From assembly GCA_030694465.1 (NCBI GenBank), contig JAUXYJ010000058.1, positions 1 through 64,000 on the forward strand: a stretch of 64,000 nt of DNA, in the 5' to 3' direction. The stretch comes from Deltaproteobacteria bacterium (GTDB taxonomy: Bacteria; Myxococcota_A; Polyangia; Polyangiales; Ga0077539). Below are positions 44,071 to 53,034 of this stretch, piece after piece. Position numbers and translations under genes: made by a program. The stretch's first letter is position 1; the number at the start of each line of letters is the position of its first letter. The notes beneath the pieces were generated by a model. The model worked only from the letters and a program-made list of their open reading frames with translations. It did no database searches and was not told the origin of the DNA.

Positions 44071-45342
44071 TCAGTCGGCGTTCTTGACCATGGCCTCGAG
44101 CCGGTCGAGGGCACGCTCAAGTACTTCTTCTTCGGGGCCAAACGAGAAGCGCACGTAGTCGCGAAAGCGCGACGCGCGGCCCGCTCGGCGCTTGCCTGGG
44201 TTGACGTCAAAGAACTCGCCCGGAACGCAGATCACTTTGTGCTCAAGTGCGGCCCGAAAGAAGGCCATGCCGGTGTTGATCGACGGAGGCAAATCCGCGA
44301 CGCAGCCCCACGCATAGAAGCTCCCGTCCGGAAAGCGATCGAAGCGCACGCCGATCGCGCGCAAGCGTCGCAGCATGAGCTCGCGCTTGCGTGAGAATAC
44401 CTGGTGAATTGCAGCGGTTTCGGCCATGCGATACGCCACGTCCATCAACGGGACCACCGCGCGTTGGACGGGCTTTGAGCCGCCGCCGTCGAGAAAGCTC
44501 CCGGCGCTCGCGACCGAGTCAATCACGCTCTTGGGGCCGACGGTCCACGTGATGCGCCAGCCTGGGTAGCGCCAGTTCTTGGTGAGCCCGTCGAAGATCA
44601 CGACCGGGTCGCGGTCGACGTCTTCGACGTAGCGTGCGGCGCTCTCCATGGTGCCCGAAAACCGTGCGTCATCGCGCCAGATGTAGTGCGAGTAAAACTC
44701 GTCCATCAGCAGCGTGCAGTCGAGCTCGCGCGCGGCGGTGACCCAGCCACGGAGCTCTTCGCCCGCGATGAGCTTGCCGGTGGGGTTAGAGGGATTCGAG
44801 GCCAAAATAGCACCCAATCCGCGCCCATTGATCTCGCGCCGGAGTTGTTGGACCGTGAAGTCATACCCCTGCTCGGGCTCAAGCATAATCGGGATGGGCG
44901 TGAACAACCGAAACACGTCCAAGAGCTCTTCGTACGCGGTGTAGTCCGGCAAGAAGTGTCCGAGGTTTACGTTGCCCAGGGCCGCGGCTGCGCGGGTGAG
45001 CGAGACGCGTCCGCCGCCTGAAATGCTCACGTTTTCGGCGGTGTACTGCGACGGCATGCCCTTGCGATAGAGCTGGTTGTACAAGTGCGCGACGGCTTCG
45101 CGCAGCTCCCAGAGGCCCGCGACGGGTGCGTACTCTTGGTCGTTGGGGTCGATCTCGATTTGGCTGATTCGCGCGGGGGCGCCAGGCAGGGCGTCGGTCT
45201 CGGGTTGCCCCTGGCCGAGGTTGCACCAGTCGCTGTTTCCCGGCGAATATCCTCGGCGCGAGGCCTCGGTGGTCACATAAATCACACCCGTCCGCGGGAC
45301 TACGCGAAAGGCTGTGTGGCGGAGTTGGTCGATGTCGCTCAT
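44071..45342 (-). CDS. PLP-dependent class I/II aminotransferase
   Basis: 423 residues from ATG 45342. A fold-type I pyridoxal-phosphate enzyme: YAPVAGLWELREAVAHLYN (N-terminal substrate region), NVSISGGGRVSLTRAAAAL (phosphate loop), ASNPSNPTGKLI (Asn/Pro stretch contacting PLP), LLMDEFYSHYIW (Asp binding the pyridine N), GLTKNWRYPGWRITW (Schiff-base Lys) and DYVRFSFG (substrate carboxylate Arg). The amino donor and acceptor cannot be deduced. It is divergent from an aldehyde dehydrogenase 171 bases away, so the pair may belong to one amino-acid degradation route. Confidence 0.85.
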   Translation of the reverse strand: MSDIDQLRHTAFRVVPRTGVIYVTTEASRRGYSPGNSDWCNLGQGQPETDALPGAPARISQIEIDPNDQEYAPVAGLWELREAVAHLYNQLYRKGMPSQYTAENVSISGGGRVSLTRAAAALGNVNLGHFLPDYTAYEELLDVFRLFTPIPIMLEPEQGYDFTVQQLRREINGRGLGAILASNPSNPTGKLIAGEELRGWVTAARELDCTLLMDEFYSHYIWRDDARFSGTMESAARYVEDVDRDPVVIFDGLTKNWRYPGWRITWTVGPKSVIDSVASAGSFLDGGGSKPVQRAVVPLMDVAYRMAETAAIHQVFSRKRELMLRRLRAIGVRFDRFPDGSFYAWGCVADLPPSINTGMAFFRAALEHKVICVPGEFFDVNPGKRRAGRASRFRDYVRFSFGPEEEVLERALDRLEAMVKNAD

Positions 45343-45513
45343 TGCGCGTTGGGGCCGAACCCTACAGCCCCACGAACATTTGCGAAAACACAACCTGCAC
45401 GCTCGATGACTCGTGGCGACAATCGCAGCACATTCGCTCCATTCGTGGGCTTCTTCGCGCAGAGATCTCGACGCTGTAGCCCCCGCGCACAGGTGCTACA
45501 CTGGCGCACCCCT

Positions 45514-47253
45514 ATGACCTCTGCCTCGATGGAGATGAGCGCGGGCGCCAAAAGTGCGTCCCGTACCAACAACACAACCCTTGACGAATTGCTGCAAAAG
45601 CTCTCGTCCAAGGCCAAGACCTTCGCGCGGTTGACCGTCGCTGAGCGTGTGACCCTGCTCGCGCGATGTGTGCAGCCTTTGCACGCGGTCGCTCCGGCGT
45701 GGGTCGACGCGGCGTTGCGCGCCAAGGGCCTGCGCAGCGATCACCCCGAGGCCTTTGAAGAGTGGGCAGGGGGGCCGATGACCACCCTGCGCAATGTGCG
45801 TCTGTTGCTCAATTCGCTGAGAGATATTGCATCACGGGGCAAGCCCTACCTCGCCGAGAAGAACTTCACCACGGCGCGCGATGGGGTGACCTTGGTCGAG
45901 GTGTTTCCGGCCGACGGGTTTGACAAAGCGACCATGGCGGGGATCACGGCGAAGGTGCGATTGCAGCCCGGTGTCGACGCGCGCAAGGGGCGCGAGCGAC
46001 AGGCGAGCTTCTATGACAAGCGAGACCCCGACGGAGGCGTCGCGCTGGTCTTGGGTGCGGGCAACGTCGCGTCGATCCCGCCCATGGACGCGCTGTACAA
46101 AATGTTTGTCGAAGGCCACGTGTGCTTGGTCAAGCTCAACCCGGTGAATGAGTACCTCGGGCCGTTCTTTGAGAAGGGCTTGGCGCCGCTCGTCGAGGCT
46201 GGGTATTTGGCCTTCGTCTACGGCGGCGGCGAAGTGGGCGCGTACCTTGTCGAGCATCCGCTTGTGACCGATGTGCACATCACGGGCTCGGATCGCACGC
46301 ACGACCTCATCGTCTGGGGACCTCCCGGAGAAGAGCGTACACAGCGCATCCAAGACAAGAACCCCAAGCTCAAGAAGACCATCTCGAGCGAGCTCGGCTG
46401 CGTCACCCCTGTGGTCATCGCGCCCGCGGTCTTCTCTGAGAAAGAGCTGGATTTTCTCTCGCAAAACATCGCCGCAATGATGGTCAACAACGCGAGCTGC
46501 AACTGCAACGCGGGCAAGATGTTGGTCACGTCCAAGGGCTGGGCTCAGCGCGACGCGCTCTTGGCAAAGCTCAAAGCTGTGCTCGCGACGGTGCCTTCAC
46601 GCAAGGCGTACTACCCCGGCGCGTTTGACCGCTACGAGCACTTGGTGGGCGGTCGCGCAGGGGTTGTCTCGATCGGTGAGCGCACCAGCGAGAAGCTCCC
46701 GTGGACGCTCGTCGAGGGGCTCGATGCTTCGTCGGGCGATCGGCTTTTTACCACCGAGCCGTTCTGTCCCATCATGAGCGAGACGATCTTGGACGAGCAA
46801 GATCCGGTGAAGTTTCTCGCAGCAGCGACCACGTTTTGCAACGACACGCTCTGGGGAACGCTCTCGGGCGTCCTCATCGTTCACCCCTCGATCGAGCGCG
46901 ACGAGGCGGGCGCGATCGCCGTCGACGAGGCCATCGCCAAGCTCCGTTACGGCGCGGTCGGCGTCAACCAATGGACCGGCTTGGTCTACGGCTCGGTGTC
47001 CCCTCCGTGGGGCGCTCACCCATCGAGTACGCTAGAGAATATCCAGGGCGGACTGGGTTGGGTGCACAACACGTTCATGCTCGAAGAGATCGAGAAAGTC
47101 GTGCTGCGTGGGCCGATTCACATCGCCCCGAAGCCCCCGTGGTTTCCGACCAACAAGGTGAGCCACAAGATTGGTAAGCGCCTTGTAGACCTCGAGGCAG
47201 ACCCGTCGTGGCTTAAGATCCCGGGCATCGCGATCACCGCGCTCGGCGGTTGA
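45514..47253 (+). CDS. aldehyde dehydrogenase family protein (long form)
   Basis: 579 residues, longer than the usual 480-500. It has the ALDH cores: VALVLGAGNVASIPPMDALYKMFVEG (NAD site), FVYGGGEVGAYLVEHPLVTDVHITGS, SSELGCVTPVVI (general-base Glu), and NNASCNCNAGKMLV with the catalytic Cys, which lies in an N-A-S-C context instead of the common G-Q-x-C. EPFCPIMSE (E-x-F-x-P) is also kept. The N-terminal 80 residues are additional and helical. The substrate is unknown. ATG 45514 is chosen; the frame opens much further upstream but that part is antisense to the aminotransferase promoter. It ends 4 bases before the convergent PrsW gene. Confidence 0.82.
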   Translation: MTSASMEMSAGAKSASRTNNTTLDELLQKLSSKAKTFARLTVAERVTLLARCVQPLHAVAPAWVDAALRAKGLRSDHPEAFEEWAGGPMTTLRNVRLLLNSLRDIASRGKPYLAEKNFTTARDGVTLVEVFPADGFDKATMAGITAKVRLQPGVDARKGRERQASFYDKRDPDGGVALVLGAGNVASIPPMDALYKMFVEGHVCLVKLNPVNEYLGPFFEKGLAPLVEAGYLAFVYGGGEVGAYLVEHPLVTDVHITGSDRTHDLIVWGPPGEERTQRIQDKNPKLKKTISSELGCVTPVVIAPAVFSEKELDFLSQNIAAMMVNNASCNCNAGKMLVTSKGWAQRDALLAKLKAVLATVPSRKAYYPGAFDRYEHLVGGRAGVVSIGERTSEKLPWTLVEGLDASSGDRLFTTEPFCPIMSETILDEQDPVKFLAAATTFCNDTLWGTLSGVLIVHPSIERDEAGAIAVDEAIAKLRYGAVGVNQWTGLVYGSVSPPWGAHPSSTLENIQGGLGWVHNTFMLEEIEKVVLRGPIHIAPKPPWFPTNKVSHKIGKRLVDLEADPSWLKIPGIAITALGG

Positions 47254-47257
47254 TTCA

Positions 47258-48046
47258 CTAGCGATTTTGCAGGGGATCTTGCGGCACAGGGGGCGCCGTC
47301 GGCACAAGCGTCTGCGTGATGTTTGTGGGCCAAGGCTCCTCGATCGACGAGAGCGCTGCGTGGCCGTACATGGCCGTGTCGAGCTTTCGCGCGTCCACGA
47401 GCAAGCGCGCAAAGAGCACCGCGCCCGCGGCGAGCACGCCAAGAGAGAGGCTCTCCCAGTAGGGGCCGCGGTCAAAGATGGCCCAGTCGTAGCCTCCATG
47501 GATACAGACTGCGAGCGCCAAACCGGCACAAATCACAGGGATTCGGCTCTCTTTGCGCACAAATGGGGCGCGCCCTACGAAGTAGCCCATCACACCTGTC
47601 GAGACCGCGTGCATGGGCACCGCGGTGACCGCGCGCAAGAGCGCAGTGCGTGGGTCTGCGCACGCGCAGACCGCGTTCTCGAGCAGGCCAAATCCCAGGG
47701 ACGCCGCGACCGAATAGACAACACCGTCCATCACATCGAGCACGCCCGCGCGACGCTGAGAGTAGCCGAGCACAACCGCGAGCTTGAGGCTCTCTTCGAC
47801 GAGCGCCGCGACCACGAATGCATCGAGAAAACGGCCGCCGATGAGCAACGCGTCACCGAGGGCCGCGCGCAGGCCAAGCTCAATCGCGACCGCTGGCGCG
47901 CAGGTCAACGCGCCGAGCCCAAGGGTCGTGATCGTGACCACCCGGGGGGTAGGGCGCGCAGCGTCGAGGCGCCGAACCCCAAGCAAAATCACAAGCACCG
48001 CCGCGAGGCTCGCCCCGAGTCCAAGCAGCAGGTGTGCGTGATTCAT
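47258..48046 (-). CDS. prsW: PrsW-family intramembrane protease
   Basis: 262 residues with seven or eight hydrophobic segments. The PrsW glutamate motifs are present: ALVEESLKLAVV (EExxK), SLGFGLLENAV (F-x3-EN), PMHAVSTGVMGY and VCIHGGYDWAIF (HxxxD). PrsW-type proteases cleave membrane proteins inside the bilayer; in Bacillus PrsW cuts an anti-sigma factor, but the substrate here is unknown. The C-terminal 40 residues are cytosolic or periplasmic, Pro-rich. It follows pssA by 86 bases on the same strand. Confidence 0.85.
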   Translation of the reverse strand: MNHAHLLLGLGASLAAVLVILLGVRRLDAARPTPRVVTITTLGLGALTCAPAVAIELGLRAALGDALLIGGRFLDAFVVAALVEESLKLAVVLGYSQRRAGVLDVMDGVVYSVAASLGFGLLENAVCACADPRTALLRAVTAVPMHAVSTGVMGYFVGRAPFVRKESRIPVICAGLALAVCIHGGYDWAIFDRGPYWESLSLGVLAAGAVLFARLLVDARKLDTAMYGHAALSSIEEPWPTNITQTLVPTAPPVPQDPLQNR

Positions 48047-48132
48047 GTGTGGTCTATCCCGTGCGTGTTGATCGCAGAGAGTAACCTAGCGTGAGCGAGT
48101 GAAAATCGCACAAATCACGCAGTGATTCTCGC

Positions 48133-48759
48133 TCATGGCTTGGGGATGCGCAGGGTCTTGCTGATCATCGCGCTGCCGCTCAAGACAAAGATCAGCGACA
48201 GGGGATGGAGCACAAAAGGCCCAAGGGTCAGCGCACCCAACGGGAGCTGTTCGTGGATGCGTCCAGTGCGTGCAAACACCGCGAGCGCGATGACGAGCAA
48301 GAGGCTCGAGGGGATGGGAGTGCCCTCGAAGTATCGGACCTTGCCAGAGTCGTCAGAGAGGGTCGCGGCGGTCGCGTTGTAGCGCGCGAGCCGTGAGATC
48401 CCGCAGCCGACAAAGTACACCAGCGCGGCGCCGTCCCAGCCCCCGCGCATGCCCAGCGCGAAGGCCAGCGCGGCAGGCGCGACCCCAAACGAGACCGCGT
48501 CGGCGAGCGAGTCCAGCTCTTGTCCCAACAGGCTCGCGCGCTTTTGCCATCGCGCGATGCGCCCATCGAGGACGTCGCACACGAGGGACACCGGCAGCAG
48601 CGCAAATGCCGCCAAAAGAGCGCTCGGTTCTCGGTCTGCGACGTAGCGCATCGAGCACAGGACCGAGGCCATTCCGCCGAAGCCGTTGGCCAACGTAAAC
48701 AAATCCGCCATCTGAAAATCGCGGATCATCGAGAAGTGTCGGACCGGTTCACGCGCCAT
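48133..48759 (-). CDS. pssA: CDP-diacylglycerol-serine O-phosphatidyltransferase
   Basis: 208 residues, membrane-embedded. The CDP-alcohol phosphotransferase signature DGx2ARx8Gx3Dx3D is complete (CDVLDGRIARWQKR, GQELDSLADAVSFG), residues ~62-90. The N terminus LFTLANGFGGMASVL and about six hydrophobic helices fit PssA, which makes phosphatidylserine from CDP-diacylglycerol and serine, the precursor of phosphatidylethanolamine. The decarboxylase gene psd is not in the window. ATG at 48759, divergent from the DTW gene. Confidence 0.88.
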   Translation of the reverse strand: MAREPVRHFSMIRDFQMADLFTLANGFGGMASVLCSMRYVADREPSALLAAFALLPVSLVCDVLDGRIARWQKRASLLGQELDSLADAVSFGVAPAALAFALGMRGGWDGAALVYFVGCGISRLARYNATAATLSDDSGKVRYFEGTPIPSSLLLVIALAVFARTGRIHEQLPLGALTLGPFVLHPLSLIFVLSGSAMISKTLRIPKP

Positions 48760-48847
48760 AAGAGTGAGCGCGAGTGTAGCTCACGCACACCCGCGCGAAG
48801 TGCGTGATAGAGAGCGCGTTGTGCACGAGACCGACCGCGAAAATTGG

Positions 48848-50074
48848 ATGCCACGGGCCCTGTGCGCGCGCTGCGAGCGCCCGGTGGTGGTGTGTTATTG
48901 CGACGCGATTGTGTCTGTGCACACGAGCACGCGCGTGGTCATCGTGCAGCACCCTCGTGAGCGTGATGTGGCCATTAATACGGCGCGGATCGCAAAACTC
49001 GCCCTGCCCAACAGCGAGCTCATTGACGCGTTTGAAGCGCACAAGAGCCCCACGTTGCGCGCGATCGAGGCGCGTGTTGCAGCGGGCGATTGTGAGGGGC
49101 TCGGGCTGATTTTTCCGGGCGCAAGCGCGCGACCGATGCACACGCTCGGGGTTGATCGCACGGGCAACCGTGTGCTGGTCGCGGTGGATGGGACGTGGTC
49201 GCAAGCGGCCAAGGTCTTGCGGATGTCTCCGATGCTGGCGGCCTTGCCTCGGTATGCGCTTGCGCCGACAAAACCCAGCAATTATCGCATCCGCAAAGAG
49301 CCCACCGCCGAGTGTCTCTCGACGATCGAGGCGCTGGTCGAGGCCCTCGCCGTGCTCGAGCCCGAGAGCGTCCCAGTGCACGATGTGCTGGCCGGTTTTG
49401 ACGCGATGGTCGAGCGACAGCTGGCGTACGCGCGCTTGACGGGTGGGCGCTCTCGACACGCAAAGAAACCTAAAAAACCAGCGCGAATGGAGGTTCCGCC
49501 GGCGTTTGAGCGCAGCCCCACGGGCATCGTGATGGCGTATGGCGAGAGCAACGCGTGGCCCGCGAGCATGGCCAACCGTCCGCCGCACGAGCTCGTACAC
49601 TGGGTCGCCGAGCGCTTAGACGACGGCGCGCGCAAGAGCTGGATCATCGCACCAAGGGGGCCGTTGGCGCCCATGGCGCAGAGCAACGTGGGACTCGACG
49701 CCGCCACGCTCGCGCAGGGGATCACGGTCGCGCAATTTGTCTCAGAGTGGTGCGAATTTGCACGCGAATGTCCATCCCTCTGCACCTGGAACACCTTCGC
49801 CCGCGAGGCCCTCCTTGGCGCCTTCGCGAGTGAGTCTGCGACCGCTGTTCCGTTTGAAACTTGGTTTGATTTGCGCCCCGCGGCGGCGCGATTTTTTAAG
49901 GCCAGCGTGGGCACGCTCCGAGAGTGCAGCGCGCGGTTTGAGCCAGAGATCACGCCATGGGTCCAAGGGCGCGCGGGCGAGCGTATCGCGCACACCGCGG
50001 CGGTCGCGCGCGGGATGTATGCGCGGTGGCAGCAGGCTCAAACGGGCGAGAGTGGTACGCTCGTCGTGAGATGA
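48848..50074 (+). CDS. DTW-domain protein (TapT-like) with C-terminal extension
   Basis: About 409 residues from ATG 48848 (GTG 48821 or 48764 possible). The N-terminal zinc-binding motif CARCERPVVVCYC is intact, followed by IVQHPRERD (HPRE), VAVDGTWSQAAKVLR (DTW) and NYRIRKEPTAECLSTIEA, all expected in a tRNA-uridine acp transferase using SAM. Residues about 225-409 are an unassigned helical domain (MAYGESNAWPASMANRPPHELVHW, FLR-like EWCEFARECPSLCTWNTFAREALLG) that most DTW proteins lack. A shorter, Cys-less paralogue lies at 32095. Possibly the two modify different tRNAs. Confidence 0.83.
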   Translation: MPRALCARCERPVVVCYCDAIVSVHTSTRVVIVQHPRERDVAINTARIAKLALPNSELIDAFEAHKSPTLRAIEARVAAGDCEGLGLIFPGASARPMHTLGVDRTGNRVLVAVDGTWSQAAKVLRMSPMLAALPRYALAPTKPSNYRIRKEPTAECLSTIEALVEALAVLEPESVPVHDVLAGFDAMVERQLAYARLTGGRSRHAKKPKKPARMEVPPAFERSPTGIVMAYGESNAWPASMANRPPHELVHWVAERLDDGARKSWIIAPRGPLAPMAQSNVGLDAATLAQGITVAQFVSEWCEFARECPSLCTWNTFAREALLGAFASESATAVPFETWFDLRPAAARFFKASVGTLRECSARFEPEITPWVQGRAGERIAHTAAVARGMYARWQQAQTGESGTLVVR

Positions 50075-50095
50075 CTGTGGCAAAATCTCTGGTAA

Positions 50096-50287
50096 ATGAC
50101 GAGTGATTCGTTGTTTCGGCCGCGTGCCGCGCGGGGCTCAAGCGCAGATGTTTGGCGCATCGTTGAGCTGATGGACATGGCGCGTGAGGGGCTCTTTAAG
50201 TTGCCCCAGTTTCAACGGCACTTGCGATGGGACGATCGTGATCGCTTGGATCTCTTGGACTCGACGGGCACCTGCTTGAGAAGGTGA
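50096..50287 (+). pseudogene. DUF262 (GmrSD-type) N-terminal stub
   Basis: The frame begins MTSDSLFRPRAARGSSADVWRIVELMDMAREGLFKLPQFQRHLRWDDRDRLDLLDS, in which the segment LFKLPQFQRHLRWDD is the DUF262 opening (ParB-like nuclease half of GmrSD and related defence or repair proteins). A normal protein continues for hundreds of residues; here, after residue ~56, the frame runs into an unrelated sequence and stops at codon 64. The breakpoint coincides with the start of a 53-bp repeat that recurs at 52982. I interpret it as the 5' end of a deleted or interrupted gene. Confidence 0.6.
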
Positions 50288-50319
50288 GCCGAGCGATGGT
50301 GCCCCGGTCGGCGCCTTAG
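50267..50319. repeat. 53-bp imperfect direct repeat, copy A
   Basis: An ungapped 53-base alignment with 52982-53034 matches at about 44 positions. It begins GGCACCTGCTTGAG and includes GAGCGATGGT. In copy B the same sequence is the tail of a reading frame ending LWHLLETEG-stop plus its 3' flank, so copy A looks like a transplanted gene end joined to the DUF262 stub. Confidence 0.75.
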
Positions 50320-50486
50320 TCGCGGGAGCGCTGTGCTTGGGTCCGTGGCGAATGGGCTTGTTACACGAATGCTTCTGCCAGGAAAATCCTGCTTGATCAC
50401 GTCACCCTCCAAGGCTTGACTCACCGTTGACGGGATCTGTAGCGTGATTGTGCTCCTTGGCTTTGGGGCGGAATTGAGTTTGTGTG

Positions 50487-52592
50487 ATGATTCGCAACGT
50501 GGTGGGTTTGGTGTGGGGTATTGCAGTCGCTTTCTCTCTGGGGAGTGGCTGTAGCGGTCCGTCGCGCGAGTGCAATTCGGTCAACCAAATCTATGTCGAG
50601 TCCGAGGGGATGTGTGTTGGGTTCTGCGGTGAGACGAACACTTCGGTGCTCTGTGTCAGCTCAGACGGTGGCGTGGTCGAATCCGGTGTGTCCGAGGCAG
50701 GAATGGACGCAAGCGACGCCATGGCGGACACAAGTGACGCCCACGACGCGATGGACGTTCTGGTGTGCGACGAGGCGCAGATGCGCTGTAGCGGAACCTG
50801 CGTCAACACGCAGACGGATCCACGCAACTGCGGCGCGTGCGGTCGAGGGTGTGCGACGGTGCTCGGCGGGACCGAGGTCTGCAATGCGGGCATGTGCGGG
50901 GTGACCTGCAATTCTGGCCGTCATTTGTGTGACAATCGCTGTGCCGACGACACCTCGCCTGCCTCGTGCGGAACAAGCTGTGTCCCGTGTCCCAGTCCTC
51001 CATTGGGCGGCATTGCGACGTGTGTAACCGGCGCATGCGGCTTTGTGTGCGCCTCGGGGTATGATCGGGTGGGAGCTGGCTGCGAGCTGAGAATTCCCAG
51101 GCCGATCGCGCCATTGAGCACCAGCACAGTGACCTCCCAGCGTCCCACGCTTCGCTGGGAGCAGCCGGCAGGGGTTACGGAGACTCAGGTCGAGCTGTGT
51201 CGCAATCGGGCGATGACCACTTCGTGCCAGATGCAGCGCGTCATGGGAGGAAGCGTGCGTCTGACTGCGACGCTTGGGACAGGGCTCTGGTACTGGCGCA
51301 TTCGCGGGGTGCAAGCGGGGACTCCGGGCACGCTGAGCAGCGCGGTGTGGCAGTTTCGTGTGGGGGCTCGAAGCGCTCCAGTGGATACGTCGTGGGGCAC
51401 CGAGGCGGACTTCAATGGGGACGGCTTCGCGGATCTGGTCGTGGGAGCACCCAATGCTTCGCCAGGTGGGCGCGGCAATACGGGAAGCGTCAGTGTGTTT
51501 CTTGGCAGCGCAGGGGGCCTCTCGGCCACGCCCACGGTGGTCCTGCAGGGGGCCGCGGAGGGGGACTCCTTTGGCATCTCGGTTGCGAGCGCGGGAGATG
51601 TGAACGGGGACGGCTTCGCGGATCTCGTCGTGGGGGCTTTGGGCGCGGATCCTGGAGGGCGGTCTTCGGCAGGCGCTGCGAGCGTGTTTCTTGGCAGCGC
51701 AGGGGGCATCTCGTCCACGCCCACGGTGGTGCTCCAGGGTGTCGCGGCGGGGGACTCCTTTGGTACATCGGTTGCGAGCGCAGGGGATGTGAACGGGGAT
51801 GGCTTCGCGGATCTGGTCGTGGGGGCTTCGGGCGCGGATCCTGGAGGCCGGTTTTCTGCAGGGGCTGTGAGCGTCTTTGTGGGTAGCGCAACGGGGCCTG
51901 CGGCGACTCCCGCCATGGTGCTCCAAGGGGCCGTAGCAGGGGACTCCTTTGGCAACTCGGTTGCGAGCGCAGGGGATGTGAACGGGGATGGCTTTGCGGA
52001 TCTGGTCGTGGGGGCTTCGGGCGCATCTCCAGGTGGGCGGTTCGATGCGGGTAGTGCGAGCGTGTTTGTAGGCAGCGCAACGGGGCTTGTGGTGACGCCC
52101 GCCATGGTGCTCCAGGGTGTCGCGGAGGGGGACTCCTTTGGCAGATCGGTTGTGAGCGCGGGAGATGTGAACGGGGATGGCTTTGCGGATCTGGTCGTGG
52201 GAGCACCCAATGCTTCGCCAGGTGGGCGTGGCAATACGGGAAGCGTTAGTGTGTTTATGGGCAGCGCAGGGGGCATCTCGGCCACGCCCACGGTGGTCCT
52301 GCAGGGGGCCGTAGCAGGGGACTCCTTTGGCAACTCGGTTGCGAGCGCAGCGGATGTGAATGGGGATGGCTTCGCGGATCTCGTTGTGGGTGCTTCGGGC
52401 GCGGATCCTGGAGGGCGGTCTTTGGCAGGGTCTGCGAGCGTGTTTGGAGGCAGCGCAACGGGACCTGCGGCGACTCCCGCGATGGTGCTCCAGGGTGTCG
52501 CGGCAGGGGACTTCTTTGGCATCTCGGTTGCGAGCGCAGGGGATGTGAACGGGGATGGCTTCGCGGATCCGCCCAAGGCTGGGCGCGCGTGA
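50487..52592 (+). CDS. FG-GAP repeat lipoprotein, 3' truncated
   Basis: About 701 residues. SLGSGC is a clean lipobox. Residues 25-190 are Cys-rich (CSGTCVNTQTDPRNCGACGRGC and similar knots) with an Asp-rich linker; 200-300 looks like an Ig/FnIII-type module (RPTLRWEQPAGVTETQVEL). The rest consists of 63-residue FG-GAP/integrin-alpha-like blades, each with the Ca-binding DVNGDGFADLVVGA, F-G-x-S and SVFLGSA elements; the seven starts are exactly 189 bp apart. The seventh is cut after GDGFAD, where the frame goes into PPKAGRA and stops, so the propeller may be incomplete. Probably a surface adhesin. ATG 50487 chosen. Confidence 0.8.
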   Translation: MIRNVVGLVWGIAVAFSLGSGCSGPSRECNSVNQIYVESEGMCVGFCGETNTSVLCVSSDGGVVESGVSEAGMDASDAMADTSDAHDAMDVLVCDEAQMRCSGTCVNTQTDPRNCGACGRGCATVLGGTEVCNAGMCGVTCNSGRHLCDNRCADDTSPASCGTSCVPCPSPPLGGIATCVTGACGFVCASGYDRVGAGCELRIPRPIAPLSTSTVTSQRPTLRWEQPAGVTETQVELCRNRAMTTSCQMQRVMGGSVRLTATLGTGLWYWRIRGVQAGTPGTLSSAVWQFRVGARSAPVDTSWGTEADFNGDGFADLVVGAPNASPGGRGNTGSVSVFLGSAGGLSATPTVVLQGAAEGDSFGISVASAGDVNGDGFADLVVGALGADPGGRSSAGAASVFLGSAGGISSTPTVVLQGVAAGDSFGTSVASAGDVNGDGFADLVVGASGADPGGRFSAGAVSVFVGSATGPAATPAMVLQGAVAGDSFGNSVASAGDVNGDGFADLVVGASGASPGGRFDAGSASVFVGSATGLVVTPAMVLQGVAEGDSFGRSVVSAGDVNGDGFADLVVGAPNASPGGRGNTGSVSVFMGSAGGISATPTVVLQGAVAGDSFGNSVASAADVNGDGFADLVVGASGADPGGRSLAGSASVFGGSATGPAATPAMVLQGVAAGDFFGISVASAGDVNGDGFADPPKAGRA
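51414..52580 (+). repeat. seven 189-bp tandem FG-GAP repeats
   Basis: Repeat starts (AACGGGGA or AATGGGGA, then GGCTTCGCGGAT) fall at 51414, 51603, 51792, 51981, 52170, 52359 and 52548, with exactly 189 bp between each. Long identical blocks at third codon positions show recent amplification or gene conversion. Units 1 and 5 (APNASPGGRGNTGSVSVF) match each other better than their neighbours, pointing to a higher-order four-unit duplication. Confidence 0.92.
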
Positions 52593-52634
52593 GACCTCTC
52601 TTGGTCTCATGGAAGCCTCCGAAGAGGCTTCCAT
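52591..52634 (+). terminator. two adjacent hairpins after the FG-GAP gene
   Basis: GAGACC-TCTCTT-GGTCTC (52591-52608) is followed directly by an 11-bp perfect stem (52609-52619 with 52624-52634, ATGGAAGCCTC) around a CGAA tetraloop. The first begins at the stop codon. Without a U-run this is not a textbook intrinsic terminator but is a strong candidate for transcript-end protection, or a remnant of a mobile-element end. Confidence 0.6.
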
Positions 52635-52743
52635 GCGTACACTTCGGCAGCCTGCGATCACCCTTCGTCACTAAATTTCCAGGACGAAGCGACGTGCCTC
52701 GTCCTCATTTTGGACGCAGCCGCGGACGATTGGAAAGCGTCCC

Positions 52744-52914
52744 ATGGAGCACAATTCGGAAGGCAAAACACTGGGTACAATCCACAATGCTCGAATGTCA
52801 GACGAGTCCATCGACGAGCTCGTGGACGGTTTGCGAGACGACTGCAGAGCGGCCCTTGTCCAGCGTCTCGAGCTCCTGGTGAGCCTATTCCGAGACGGCG
52901 CGCACGAGTTTTAG
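52744..52914 (+). CDS. small 56-residue reading frame in rearranged spacer
   Basis: MEHNSEGKTLGTIHNARMSD then ESIDELVDGLRDDCRAALVQ and a RLELLVSLFRDGAHEF tail. The second half predicts an amphipathic helix with balanced charge and looks more protein-like than other frames here. No clear ribosome site. In the spacer 52635-53043, the only other signal is a frame ending LPVQMLINLWHLLETEG before 53006, the tail of an otherwise missing gene. Confidence 0.3.
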   Translation: MEHNSEGKTLGTIHNARMSDESIDELVDGLRDDCRAALVQRLELLVSLFRDGAHEF

Positions 52915-52981
52915 ACCGCCAGTGCGCGAGGATTCTCGCGCGAGAACAGTGATCTCCCTGTCCAAATGCTGATCAATCTGT

Positions 52982-53034
52982 GGCACCTGCTTGAGACCGA
53001 GGGCTGAGCGATGGTGGCCCGATCGGCGCTCTAG
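52982..53034. repeat. 53-bp imperfect direct repeat, copy B
   Basis: Matches 50267-50319 at about 44 of 53 positions without gaps. Here the first bases encode the end of a reading frame (W-H-L-L-E-T-E-G-stop). The two copies lie 2.7 kb apart in the same orientation and bracket the FG-GAP lipoprotein and its hairpins. Confidence 0.75.

Noticed and set aside
45085..45513. An N-terminal extension of the aldehyde dehydrogenase
   Set aside because: It runs antisense through the aminotransferase N terminus and promoter region and has no ALDH similarity.
51414..52580. Regular 189-bp repeats considered as CRISPR or satellite DNA
   Set aside because: The repeat is fully coding FG-GAP sequence, far longer than CRISPR units, with no unique spacers.
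50661..52661. Several long minus-strand frames opposite the FG-GAP gene
   Set aside because: They inherit openness from the 189-bp repeats; they are repetitive translations with no independent domain.
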